A DNA stretch of 11,054 nt, taken from assembly GCA_039934635.1 (NCBI GenBank), contig JBDTLT010000192.1, positions 1-11,054 of the forward strand. The letters run 5' to 3'. Positions 1-6,798 of the stretch are shown here, one piece after another. The notes under the pieces are model-generated. The model saw only the letters and a program-made list of their open reading frames with translations, made no database searches and was not told where the DNA came from. The position numbers and the translations under genes were made by a program. This DNA comes from DATLFA01 sp039934635 (GTDB lineage Bacteria; Actinomycetota; Acidimicrobiia; Acidimicrobiales; WLNW01). Numbering within the stretch: position 1 is the first letter of the stretch; each line of letters opens with the position of its first letter.

Positions 1-22
1 AACACAAGATCGGGCCGGTACA

Positions 23-445
23 GTGCGGGGCTTGATCGAGGACGAGGCGGCGATAGCGGACGACGTCCGGCGGTGCTTCTTCGACTACGAGGCCGCGCTG
101 GTCGCGCAGGATCATGCCGCGCTCGACGCGTGGTTCTGGGACGACCCACGGGTCGTTCGCTTCGGCATCACCGAGATCCAATACGGCGCGCGTGCGATCG
201 CCGAATGGCGCACTCGATCGCCGCATGTCGGCGACGACCGCGCACTGCGCAACGTGCAAGTGCTGCCGCTCGGCGCTGATGTCGCGGTCGTGACGACCGA
301 GTTCATCCGCGACGATGGCGTGTTGCTCGGACGCCAGACTCAGGTCTGGGCCCGTATCGACGGCCAATGGCGCATCGCACACGCGCACGTTTCGATCGTC
401 GAGGCCGCGACGTGTGCCGTCACCGGTCAACCCGTCATCGTCTGA
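23..445 (+). CDS. AtzH/HpxZ-like protein (DUF3225, NTF2-like fold), possibly 5'-partial
   Basis: This is a 140-residue protein of the AtzH/HpxZ (DUF3225) family, a small NTF2/SnoaL-like fold. Visible family hallmarks are F-D-Y-E-A-A-L (20-26), W-F-W-D-D-P (37-42), V-R-F-G (45-48), the Y-G-A-R-A-I-A-E-W-R stretch (54-63) and G-R-Q-T-Q-V-W (103-109), with a C-terminal strand A-H-V-S. Members act beside AtzE/HpxY amidases in cyanuric acid or oxalurate breakdown. From memory, AtzH processes the dicarboxyurea product of AtzE and needs a Tyr and an Arg, which would be Y22 and R46 here. The matching amidase lies downstream at 7528. The GTG at 23 has no clear ribosome site, and the frame is open to the window edge, so the true start may be upstream. 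Length and motifs suggest little is missing. Fold and family are fairly sure; the substrate is not. Confidence 0.8.
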   Translation: MRGLIEDEAAIADDVRRCFFDYEAALVAQDHAALDAWFWDDPRVVRFGITEIQYGARAIAEWRTRSPHVGDDRALRNVQVLPLGADVAVVTTEFIRDDGVLLGRQTQVWARIDGQWRIAHAHVSIVEAATCAVTGQPVIV

Positions 446-536
446 TCACCTTCGGGTAACCCGCACGTCAGAATGCCGTGAGCAGATCGCCGTCGTGCCG
501 TCACATGGGGGCAACAAGGGGGTAACTGCCGGCTTT

Positions 537-553
537 TAGTTTCCTGTCTCGTG
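537..553 (+). promoter_or_regulatory. Possible leaderless -10 element before the GntR gene
   Basis: TAGTTT at 537-542 fits the actinobacterial TAnnnT -10 pattern and lies 8 bases before the GTG at 551. No Shine-Dalgarno sequence precedes that GTG, so a leaderless transcript starting at or near the start codon is plausible. No convincing -35 is seen. The 105-base gap after the AtzH-like gene is the most likely place for the operon promoter and for the operator of the encoded GntR protein. Confidence 0.35.
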
Positions 554-1282
554 GATACCGGGGCGAATACCGCGTTGTATACGGTCGAGCGCGAGGCAGT
601 CGCGGCGCCGTCGACCGCCAGCTTGGCGACGGACACCTACGAGGCACTGAAGCGAGCCATCGTCGTCGGCCACTATCGCCTCGGCGCACGACTCGGCGAA
701 GAGCGGCTGGCCCGCGACTACGGCGTCTCGCGTACGCCCGTGCGTGAAGCGCTCGTGCGACTGCACGTCGACGGGCTGGTCACACGCCACCCGGACGGCG
801 GTTGGACACCGACGGTGCCGAACCTGGCGGTCGTCCGAGAGCTCTACGAAGTGAGGATCTCGCTCGAGACCGGCGCGCTGCGCCTGCCGCGACGCCGCGG
901 CGGCACCCACGACCGTCGGCTGCTCGATGATCTACGCCGCGAGTGGCAGGAATTGGCCGACGACCCACCGCCGCCCGACCCGGTGTTCGTGTTGTCGGAC
1001 GAGGCCTTTCACGTACGACTGGCCGAGGCCGCGGGCAACCGCGAGTTGGCCGACGTGCTGCGACGCGTCAACGAACGCATCCGCGCGGTGCGCATGCGCG
1101 ACTTCGTGACGCTCGAGCGCATGTCGCGAACGATCGCCGAGCACCTGTCGATCACCGATGCCGTCATCGACGGCGACATCGATCGTGCCTGCGAAGCCTT
1201 CGAACAACACCTCGGCAAGTCGCTCGAGGTGGTCGAGCAGCGAGTCGCGCAAGCGGTCCTGGCAATGGCGGTGGAGCAATGA
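551..1282 (+). CDS. GntR-family transcriptional regulator, FadR subfamily (FCD domain)
   Basis: This 243-residue protein has an N-terminal winged helix-turn-helix (about 26-90), including the classic block L-G-E-E-R-L-A-R-D-Y-G-V-S-R-T-P-V-R-E-A-L at 48-68. An all-helical FCD effector domain follows (about 95-235). The four expected FCD metal ligands can be seen: D150 and H154 in D-E-A-F-H, H198 in E-H-L-S, and H220 in E-Q-H-L-G. A metal-dependent carboxylate effector is therefore likely. The stop overlaps the ATG of the transporter ATPase (ATGA), so regulator and importer are co-transcribed, which suggests autoregulation and control by the imported compound or its breakdown product. The GTG at 551 is chosen because of the -10-like TAGTTT just upstream. 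An in-frame TTG at 575 is an alternative, since the first 24 residues are not conserved-looking. Family is certain; the ligand is unknown. Confidence 0.93.
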   Translation: MDTGANTALYTVEREAVAAPSTASLATDTYEALKRAIVVGHYRLGARLGEERLARDYGVSRTPVREALVRLHVDGLVTRHPDGGWTPTVPNLAVVRELYEVRISLETGALRLPRRRGGTHDRRLLDDLRREWQELADDPPPPDPVFVLSDEAFHVRLAEAAGNRELADVLRRVNERIRAVRMRDFVTLERMSRTIAEHLSITDAVIDGDIDRACEAFEQHLGKSLEVVEQRVAQAVLAMAVEQ

Positions 1283-2820
1283 CGACAACAACGACGACGG
1301 TCCTCGAGGGCGTAGTTCTCGAGGCGAAGGCATTGACGGTTCGCTTCGGCGAAGTGATCGCCAACGACGCGGTCGACTTCGACGTGCGGGCCGGCGAAGT
1401 GCATGCCGTGCTGGGCGAGAACGGCGCCGGCAAGAGCACGCTGATGAAGCTGCTGTACGGCGTGTATCACCCCGAGTCGGGCGAGATGCTCATCGACGGG
1501 TCGCCCGTACACCTGCATTCGCCGGCGGACGCCCGGCGCTTCGGCGTCGGCATGGTCTTTCAAGACCTGCGCCTCGTCCCTGCGCTGACGGTCGCCGAGA
1601 ACGTCGCGTTGGCGTTGCCGAAGTCGTGCAAGCATCGCCGGGGCGCCGCGCTGCGGCGCGCCATCGTCGAGGCGTCCAACCGCTATGGCCTCGCCGTCGA
1701 GCCCGGCGCGACCGTGCGCACGCTGTCGATCGGCGAGCGCCAGCGGGTGGAGATCCTCAAGGTGCTCATGGCGGGCGCCCGGGTCGTCATCCTCGACGAG
1801 CCAACGAGCGTGCTCGCACCCCAAGAGGTCGACGCCCTCTTCGCCGAGATCGAAGAACTCAAACAACAAGGCCTCTCATTCGTCATCATCACGCACAAGC
1901 TGCGCGAAGCGCGAGCCGTCTCGGACCGGGTCACTGTGATGCGCCAAGGCCGCGTCGTGGTGCGCGGCGAACCGACCTCGTCGTTCGACGACGAAAGCCT
2001 CGTTCAGGCCATGGTGGGTCGATCAGTGCAGTCCTTGCGCGATGTCCGTTCGTCGAGAACCACGAAGCATTCCGACGACACCGTGCTCGAGTTGCGCAAC
2101 GCACGAGTACGCGGCGACCACGGCGCGCTCTCGTTGAAGGGCGTCGACCTCTTCGTGCGCCGCGGCGAGCTCGTCGGTGTGGCCGGCGTCGCGGGCAACG
2201 GGCAGCGTGAACTCGTCGAAGCCGCGCTCGGGCTACGCGCGCTCGAGTCGGGCACGCTGCACATCGCGGGGCAAGAGTTGCGTCGAGTCGATCCGCGCCG
2301 AGCGTTACGTCTCGGGTGCGCGGCGATCCCCGAAGATCCGAAGACCGAAGCGGTGGTGCCGGGACTGTCTGTGCTCGAGCACCTGGCGCTCGGCAGTCTC
2401 GACAGCTTGCGCCGTGGTGTCGGCATCGACTGGAAACGGGCGCGGCTGCTGGCGACGTCGCTCGACACGTCGACCGAGTTGCGCATGGCAGCACCGGCAC
2501 GAGCGATGGCAACGCTGTCGGGCGGCAACATCCAACGGGTCATCCTCGCTCGCGCCCTCGGCGAACCGAGAGCACTCGTGGTGGCCGCCTATCCCGCGCG
2601 GGGTCTCGACATCGCGACGACACGGCGCACGCAAGAGCTCTTGCTCGAACAGAGAGAAGCCGGCGCCGGCGTGTTGATGGTGAGCGAAGATCTCGACGAG
2701 CTGATGGAAATGTCGGATCGCATCGTCGTGCTGCACCACGGCGAGGTGGCCGGCGTGGTCATCCCCTCACAGGTCGACCGCTATCAGATCGGCCGTCTCA
2801 TGCTCGGAGCGGCGGCATGA
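1279..2820 (+). CDS. ABC importer ATP-binding protein, two ABC domains (BMP/simple-sugar type)
   Basis: This 513-residue tandem ABC ATPase resembles RbsA/YufO and energises the two permeases downstream. Domain 1 has Walker A G-E-N-G-A-G-K-S-T (46-54), Q-loop Q95, signature L-S-I-G-E-R-Q (149-155), Walker B V-V-I-L-D-E-P-T (169-176) and H-loop H206. Domain 2 shows the degenerate P-loop usual in this family, G-V-A-G-N-G-Q (303-309), signature L-S-G-G-N-I-Q (413-419), the P-A-R-G-L-D motif (439-444), and Ser-Glu (469-470) in place of the switch histidine. Such asymmetric ATPases normally hydrolyse ATP at one composite site. The ATG at 1279 overlaps the GntR stop. A longer open frame runs upstream inside the GntR gene, but family length and the ATGA overlap fix this start. 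The stop overlaps the first permease in the same way. Confidence 0.95.
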   Translation: MTTTTTTVLEGVVLEAKALTVRFGEVIANDAVDFDVRAGEVHAVLGENGAGKSTLMKLLYGVYHPESGEMLIDGSPVHLHSPADARRFGVGMVFQDLRLVPALTVAENVALALPKSCKHRRGAALRRAIVEASNRYGLAVEPGATVRTLSIGERQRVEILKVLMAGARVVILDEPTSVLAPQEVDALFAEIEELKQQGLSFVIITHKLREARAVSDRVTVMRQGRVVVRGEPTSSFDDESLVQAMVGRSVQSLRDVRSSRTTKHSDDTVLELRNARVRGDHGALSLKGVDLFVRRGELVGVAGVAGNGQRELVEAALGLRALESGTLHIAGQELRRVDPRRALRLGCAAIPEDPKTEAVVPGLSVLEHLALGSLDSLRRGVGIDWKRARLLATSLDTSTELRMAAPARAMATLSGGNIQRVILARALGEPRALVVAAYPARGLDIATTRRTQELLLEQREAGAGVLMVSEDLDELMEMSDRIVVLHHGEVAGVVIPSQVDRYQIGRLMLGAAA

Positions 2821-3914
2821 CCGCGATCGCGCCCACCGAAACCGTCGCCGACGTCACCGTCCTTCCGACCGCAGGGCGGCGCCGGCCCTCGCTCGACCTC
2901 GGGGCGCTCGCGCGCCGGCTCAGCTCGTGGCTGATCGCACTGGCGTTGTTCTGCCTGCTCGTCGCCATCAAGGGCAAGAACCCGTTGGCCGCGTTGTGGG
3001 ACATGGTGCACTCGACGGCCGACTCACGCTCGCTGGGCGACGTGCTCGTACGGGCCACACCGTTCGTACTCGCCGGCCTGGCAGTGGCGATCCCTGCGCG
3101 CGCCGGGATGGTGAACGTCGGCGGCGAAGGTCAGATCGTCGTCGGTGCGGTTGCCGCCGCGGGTGTCGGCTTGGCCCTCGACCAGGACATCAACGGTGCA
3201 GTGGTGATCGTGTTGATGTTGCTCGCATCTGCCTTGGCGGGCGCGGCGTGGTCGGCGCTCGCCGCGCTGTTCCGCACTGCGCTCAAGGTGCCTGAAGCCA
3301 TCACCACGCTGTTGCTCAACTACGTCGCGTTCGATCTCATGCTCTATCTGATCTACGACGCGTGGAAGGACCCCAACGGCACAGGCCAACCGACCAGCCG
3401 ACCGCTGGCCAAAGGCGCGCATCTACCGATCATCTACGGCAGCCGCGTGCACCTCGGCATCGTGATCGCCGCCGCCGCCGCGGTGTTGATCTGGCTCGCC
3501 CTCAACCGGACGAGTTGGGGCTTCCGCCTGCGCGTTGTCGGTGGCAACGGTGAAGCCGCGCGGCGCGCCGGGCTGCCGGTGAACCGGCTCATGATGTCGG
3601 CGATGGCCGCCGGTGGCGCGCTCGGCGGCATCGCGGGCATGGTGCACTTCTCCGGTGCGGAGTTCAGCCTGCGCCAAGGGATGACCGCCGGATTCGGGTA
3701 CACCGCGTTCCTCGCGAGCTGGCTCGGCCGCCACCAACCGCTGAAGGTGATCGTCGGTTCGTTGCTGTTGGCCTTCTTGGCCGTCGGTGGCAGCAGCTTG
3801 CAGATCGATTCGGGACTGCCGGCAGCGACCGTGAACGTTCTCATGGCGCTGGTGTTGTTGGCGGTTCTCGTCAACACCGCATCGCGCGGACGAGCCAGAG
3901 GAGCCACTGCATGA
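2817..3914 (+). CDS. ABC importer permease 1 (BMP-associated, branched-chain/nucleoside permease family)
   Basis: This 365-residue inner-membrane protein of the BPD_transp_2 family is similar in architecture to YufP-type nucleoside permeases. After a roughly 35-residue polar N-terminus come about nine hydrophobic segments, the first at about 36-51 and others near 78-93, 107-121, 127-151, 161-180, 212-229, 260-276, 309-325 and 337-352. The hallmark V-G-G-E-G-Q (101-106) is the N-I-G-G-E-G-Q motif of BMP-linked permeases. The cytoplasmic coupling segment L-R-V-V-G-G-N-G-E-A-A-R-R-A-G (238-252) should contact the ATPase. The alternative start inside the ATPase gene is rejected because of the ATGA overlap at 2817 and the family length. 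It forms a heterodimer with the next gene product, whose start overlaps this stop. Confidence 0.94.
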   Translation: MTAIAPTETVADVTVLPTAGRRRPSLDLGALARRLSSWLIALALFCLLVAIKGKNPLAALWDMVHSTADSRSLGDVLVRATPFVLAGLAVAIPARAGMVNVGGEGQIVVGAVAAAGVGLALDQDINGAVVIVLMLLASALAGAAWSALAALFRTALKVPEAITTLLLNYVAFDLMLYLIYDAWKDPNGTGQPTSRPLAKGAHLPIIYGSRVHLGIVIAAAAAVLIWLALNRTSWGFRLRVVGGNGEAARRAGLPVNRLMMSAMAAGGALGGIAGMVHFSGAEFSLRQGMTAGFGYTAFLASWLGRHQPLKVIVGSLLLAFLAVGGSSLQIDSGLPAATVNVLMALVLLAVLVNTASRGRARGATA

Positions 3915-4828
3915 ACCTGTTCCTCGAAGTATCGACCGGCGCCGTACGCGGCGGGACGTCGATCCTGTTCGCCGCCCTCGGTGAGACCATCGCCGAGCGC
4001 GCCGGCGTGATCAACCTCGGTACCGAAGGGTCGATGCTGGCCGGCGCGTTGACTGCGTACGCGGTCACCGCGCAAACCGGCAGCCCCTGGGTCGGCGTGA
4101 TCGCGGGCGCGTCGGCCGGCGGTTTGATGGCACTGGTGCACGCGATCATGGTCGTGCGCTACCGCACGAATCAGTTGGCGACCGGGCTCGTCGTCTTGTT
4201 CCTCGGGCTGGGCTTGACGTCGCTCTTCGGCGCGTCGTACGTGAGCGAGATCATCAAGCCCTTCAAGACGTGGAAGGTGCCCGGACTCGGCTCGATCCCC
4301 TGGGTCGGTGACATCTTCTTCAACCAAGACCCGCTCGTCTACCTCTCGTACTTCGCCGCACCGGCCGTGTGGTGGTTGCTGTATCGCACACGCGCCGGGT
4401 TGTTGTTGCGTTCTGCCGGAGAACAGCCCGATGCGCTTTCGGCCTACGGCTACTCGCCGAGCCTCGTGCAGATCATCGCAGTCACTGTCGGCGGCATGTT
4501 CGCCGGCATCGGTGGTGCGCAACTGTCGACTGCCTACGCAAACGCGTGGTTCGAGAACATGACACAAGGTCGTGGTTTCATCGCAGTGGCGCTGGTGATC
4601 TTCGCCGCTTGGGACCCGATCAAAGCCGTGTTCGGTGCCTATCTGTTCGGTGCCGCCCTCGCCTTGGCGCCGGCATTGCAAGCACGCGGCTACGGCCTCA
4701 ACCAGTTCGCGCTCGACGTGTTGCCGTACGTGATGACGCTGCTGGCGCTCGTGCTCTTCGGCCGCAAACGCGTCGACCACGCACCCGAAGGACTCAAGTC
4801 CGTATTCGAACTCGCTCCGTCCAGCTGA
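3911..4828 (+). CDS. ABC importer permease 2 (BMP-associated, YufQ-like)
   Basis: This 305-residue integral membrane protein is the shorter partner permease of the importer. Diagnostic segments are A-G-V-I-N-L-G-T-E-G-S-M-L (31-43), which corresponds to the I-N-I-G-x-E-G motif of nucleoside/BMP permeases, the coupling loop L-L-R-S-A-G-E-Q-P-D-A-L-S-A-Y-G (165-180), and G-R-G-F-I-A-V-A-L-V-I-F-A-A-W-D-P (220-236), a conserved pore-lining helix. About eight hydrophobic helices can be drawn. The ATG overlaps the stop of permease 1 by 4 bases, which suggests coupled synthesis in equal amounts. The C-terminal 20 residues are polar. The gap to the binding-protein gene is 56 bases with no terminator, so it is in the same operon. 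Confidence 0.94.
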   Translation: MNLFLEVSTGAVRGGTSILFAALGETIAERAGVINLGTEGSMLAGALTAYAVTAQTGSPWVGVIAGASAGGLMALVHAIMVVRYRTNQLATGLVVLFLGLGLTSLFGASYVSEIIKPFKTWKVPGLGSIPWVGDIFFNQDPLVYLSYFAAPAVWWLLYRTRAGLLLRSAGEQPDALSAYGYSPSLVQIIAVTVGGMFAGIGGAQLSTAYANAWFENMTQGRGFIAVALVIFAAWDPIKAVFGAYLFGAALALAPALQARGYGLNQFALDVLPYVMTLLALVLFGRKRVDHAPEGLKSVFELAPSS

Positions 4829-4869
4829 CGCGGACGGAAACCAGATCGCCTCCCCGCGAAACCCAACTC

Positions 4870-4875
4870 AGGAGA
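4870..4875 (+). promoter_or_regulatory. Ribosome binding site of the substrate-binding protein gene
   Basis: AGGAGA lies 9 bases before the ATG at 4885 and is one of the strongest Shine-Dalgarno sequences in the block. It fixes the start of the lipoprotein gene and fits the high expression usual for a binding protein. The open frame extends far upstream into the permease gene, but that part is not coding. Confidence 0.75.
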
Positions 4876-4884
4876 CAAATCACA

Positions 4885-6069
4885 ATGCGACGAATCAGAG
4901 CGCTTTCTCTCATCGCCGCGCTGGCGTTGATCGGCGCGGCGTGCGGCGGCGACGACAAGGCGGCGGATACCGGGAGCTCGACCCCGGTCGCCACCAACGC
5001 GGTACCCGCGTCCGCGTCGGGCCCTGGCACCGGAGGTAAGGCCGTCGGCTTCATCTTCGTCGGCCCGAAGGACGACTTCGGTTACAACCAGGCGGCCTAC
5101 CAAGGCAGCCAGGAACTGAAGAAGGCGTACCCGAGCCTCGAGGTGCTCACCGCGGAGAATGTTCCCGAAAACGACAGCGCCACGCAGGTAATGGAAGACA
5201 TGATCGCCAAGGGAGCGAAGATCATCTTCGCGACGAGCTATGGCCACAAGGACCCGGGTCTCAAGGTCGCCGCTTCGCATCCCGACGTCGTCGTCGTGTC
5301 GCAGGGCAACTTCGTCGAGGGCAAGATGGCGGCCAACTTCGGCACGTACTTCGGCACGGTGTACGAGCCGGTGTATCTGGCCGGAATTGCCGCCGGCAAA
5401 GCGACCAAGAGCAACAAGCTCGGCTATGTGTACGCGTTCCCCATCCCCCAGACGCTGGCCAACATCAGCGCCTTCGAGCTCGGTGCGAAGTCGGTGAATC
5501 CAGAGGCGAAGACCTACGTGGTCAATACGTCGAACTGGTGTGATCCGGCCAAACAGGCCGAAGCCGCGAACAGCTTGATCTCGCAAGGTGTCGACGTGTT
5601 GACGCAGCACCAGGACTGCACCAAGACCGTGATCGCGACTGCAGAAGCCAAGGGTGCGATGACCGTCGGCTATCACGCGGATGCCTCTGCGCTTGCGCCC
5701 AAGGGCTGGCTCACCGGTTCCGAGTGGAAGTGGGGCCCGATGTACACCGACATCGTCAAGACGATCGTCGAGGGCAAGTTCACCGGGTCGAAGTACAACG
5801 CCAACTATCGCGTCGGCTACAAGGACGGCGAGAACCCCTTCATCCAGTCGAAGTTCGGTCCGAGCGTCAATGCCGATACGCAAAAGTTGGTTACTGATGC
5901 GAAGACGAAGATCTCATCGGCCACTGGTTCACCGTTCGTCGGTCCACTCAAGGATCAAGACGGCAAGGAACTCATCGCCAGCGGCAAGGTGCCCACCTAT
6001 GACGAGGTCGAAAAGATCTTCGCCTCGAGCTTCGTCGATGGCGTGATCGGCAAGATCCCCAAGTCGTGA
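4885..6069 (+). CDS. BMP-family ABC transporter substrate-binding lipoprotein
   Basis: This 394-residue secreted lipoprotein has a positively charged start (M-R-R-I-R), a hydrophobic core (6-18) and a lipidation cysteine at C20 followed by G-G-D-D. The lipobox I-G-A-A-C is slightly off consensus, as is common in actinobacteria. A low-complexity linker (24-50) precedes the BMP (Med/PnrA-like) fold from about 52. Family marks are D-D-F-G-Y-N-Q-A-A-Y-Q-G (63-74), N-W-C-D-P-A-K-Q-A-E-A-A (217-228), L-T-Q-H-Q-D-C (239-245) and W-K-W-G-P-M-Y (281-287). Characterised BMP proteins bind nucleosides or related ring compounds, but this subclade often sits beside amidase genes, so a ureide or nucleobase fragment is a reasonable guess. 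C219 and C245 could form a disulfide. It supplies ligand to the permeases encoded just upstream. Confidence 0.93.
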   Translation: MRRIRALSLIAALALIGAACGGDDKAADTGSSTPVATNAVPASASGPGTGGKAVGFIFVGPKDDFGYNQAAYQGSQELKKAYPSLEVLTAENVPENDSATQVMEDMIAKGAKIIFATSYGHKDPGLKVAASHPDVVVVSQGNFVEGKMAANFGTYFGTVYEPVYLAGIAAGKATKSNKLGYVYAFPIPQTLANISAFELGAKSVNPEAKTYVVNTSNWCDPAKQAEAANSLISQGVDVLTQHQDCTKTVIATAEAKGAMTVGYHADASALAPKGWLTGSEWKWGPMYTDIVKTIVEGKFTGSKYNANYRVGYKDGENPFIQSKFGPSVNADTQKLVTDAKTKISSATGSPFVGPLKDQDGKELIASGKVPTYDEVEKIFASSFVDGVIGKIPKS

Positions 6070-6084
6070 GCTCGGCGTCACCGT

Positions 6085-6120
6085 GTGCCGACCGATGGTT
6101 GCGCTCCCATCGGTCGGCAC
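6085..6120 (+). terminator. Strong intergenic hairpin after the binding-protein gene (attenuator or mRNA stabiliser)
   Basis: GTGCCGACCGATGG (6085-6098) and CCATCGGTCGGCAC (6107-6120) pair perfectly over 14 bp around an 8-base loop, and flanking bases extend the stem by up to four pairs with one G-U. No T-run follows. The next 45 bases (6129-6172) are C-rich and nearly free of G. It sits 16 bases after the binding-protein stop. It may reduce read-through into the enzyme genes or protect the transporter mRNA 3' end. Confidence 0.7.
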
Positions 6121-6183
6121 GCGGCCGGCCACCAAAGCCACTCTCCCACCGTTCGCTCCCTCTCTCTCCGCAGGTCCTGACGC

Positions 6184-6798
6184 ATGTTCGTCGAAGCTGA
6201 TCCCTACCCGTGGCCCTACGACGGCCCACTCGCCGCCGACCGGCTCGCCGTCGTCATCTGCGGCGCGCAGAAGTGGTTCTACGAACGCACGGCACAGCCC
6301 AACGATGCGCTCGATCGCGTCGCTCGCATCGTGTCGGTGCTGCGACCGTTGGGGGCAGCGATCCTCGCGGTGCGGCATGGCACGAACCATGGCCACCAAG
6401 GACGCCCGGTGCTACCCGCCGTCGAGTCGGAGGACCACGGACTGATCATCGATCCGTCGGCGATCGACATGATCATCGACGCCGCGGGGATGGATGCGTT
6501 CTACGGCAGCGGCCTCGACGCGTATCTCCGCGCCCACGCAATCGACACGCTGATACTCCTCGGGCTCGGCTTGGAAGGGCCGATCCATTCGACCATGCGC
6601 GCCGCCAACGATCGTGGCTATGAGTGCCTCCTCGTGTCCGACGCGTCGGCGCCGCACGTACCCGCGCTCGTTCGTGCATCGCTGTCGACCATTGCATATT
6701 CCGGCGGGATCTTCGGTGCGTTTGCAACGACCGCCGCCGTGGTCGGTGGTTGCGCCGGCCTGGCCTCAAATCCGACCTATTCAGGAGCTCTCCCGTGA
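6184..6798 (+). CDS. Isochorismatase-fold cysteine hydrolase paralogue lacking all catalytic residues (predicted pseudoenzyme)
   Basis: This 204-residue protein is clearly homologous to the next gene product: both share D-P-Y-P-W-P-Y-D-G near the N-terminus, A-N-D-R-G-Y-E-C-L-L (141-150 here) and G-I-F-G-A near the end. The catalytic triad is gone. The nucleophile Cys in T-D-V-C-V-H-T-T-M-R of the neighbour is Pro133 here (E-G-P-I-H-S-T-M-R), the lysine is Ala100 (I-D-A-A-G-M), and the general-base Asp is Cys26 (V-I-C-G-A-Q). It is about 40 residues shorter, losing the N-terminal tail and part of the region before the lysine. The frame is intact, so it is not a pseudogene. A weak AGG 9 bases upstream supports the ATG at 6184. 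Its stop overlaps the partner's GTG start. It may be a structural or regulatory subunit of the active hydrolase or a ligand-binding protein. Confidence 0.85.
   Translation: MFVEADPYPWPYDGPLAADRLAVVICGAQKWFYERTAQPNDALDRVARIVSVLRPLGAAILAVRHGTNHGHQGRPVLPAVESEDHGLIIDPSAIDMIIDAAGMDAFYGSGLDAYLRAHAIDTLILLGLGLEGPIHSTMRAANDRGYECLLVSDASAPHVPALVRASLSTIAYSGGIFGAFATTAAVVGGCAGLASNPTYSGALP
6199..6224 (+). repeat. 26-base exact direct repeat, copy 1 (codes for D-P-Y-P-W-P-Y-D-G)
   Basis: Bases 6199-6224 are identical to 6864-6889, both in frame near the N-termini of the paired isochorismatase-fold genes. It is a remnant of gene duplication kept by selection or by gene conversion. Confidence 0.85.
6783..6787 (+). 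promoter_or_regulatory. Ribosome binding site deciding the GTG start of the BiuH-like gene
   Basis: AGGAG lies 7 bases before the GTG at 6795, inside the last codons of the preceding gene. It fixes a GTG start that overlaps the upstream TGA (GTGA), against a longer reading of the frame that would begin inside the paralogue gene. Confidence 0.75.

Noticed and set aside
1009..1869. Minus-strand frame opposite the GntR and ATPase genes
   Set aside because: It is a shadow of the ATPase and GntR coding frames with no recognisable family.
3434..4780. Long open frame (448 codons) on the minus strand opposite the two permeases
   Set aside because: It is His/Gln/Arg-rich with no domain, and the plus strand holds unmistakable permease motifs. 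Long antisense frames are expected in high-GC coding DNA.
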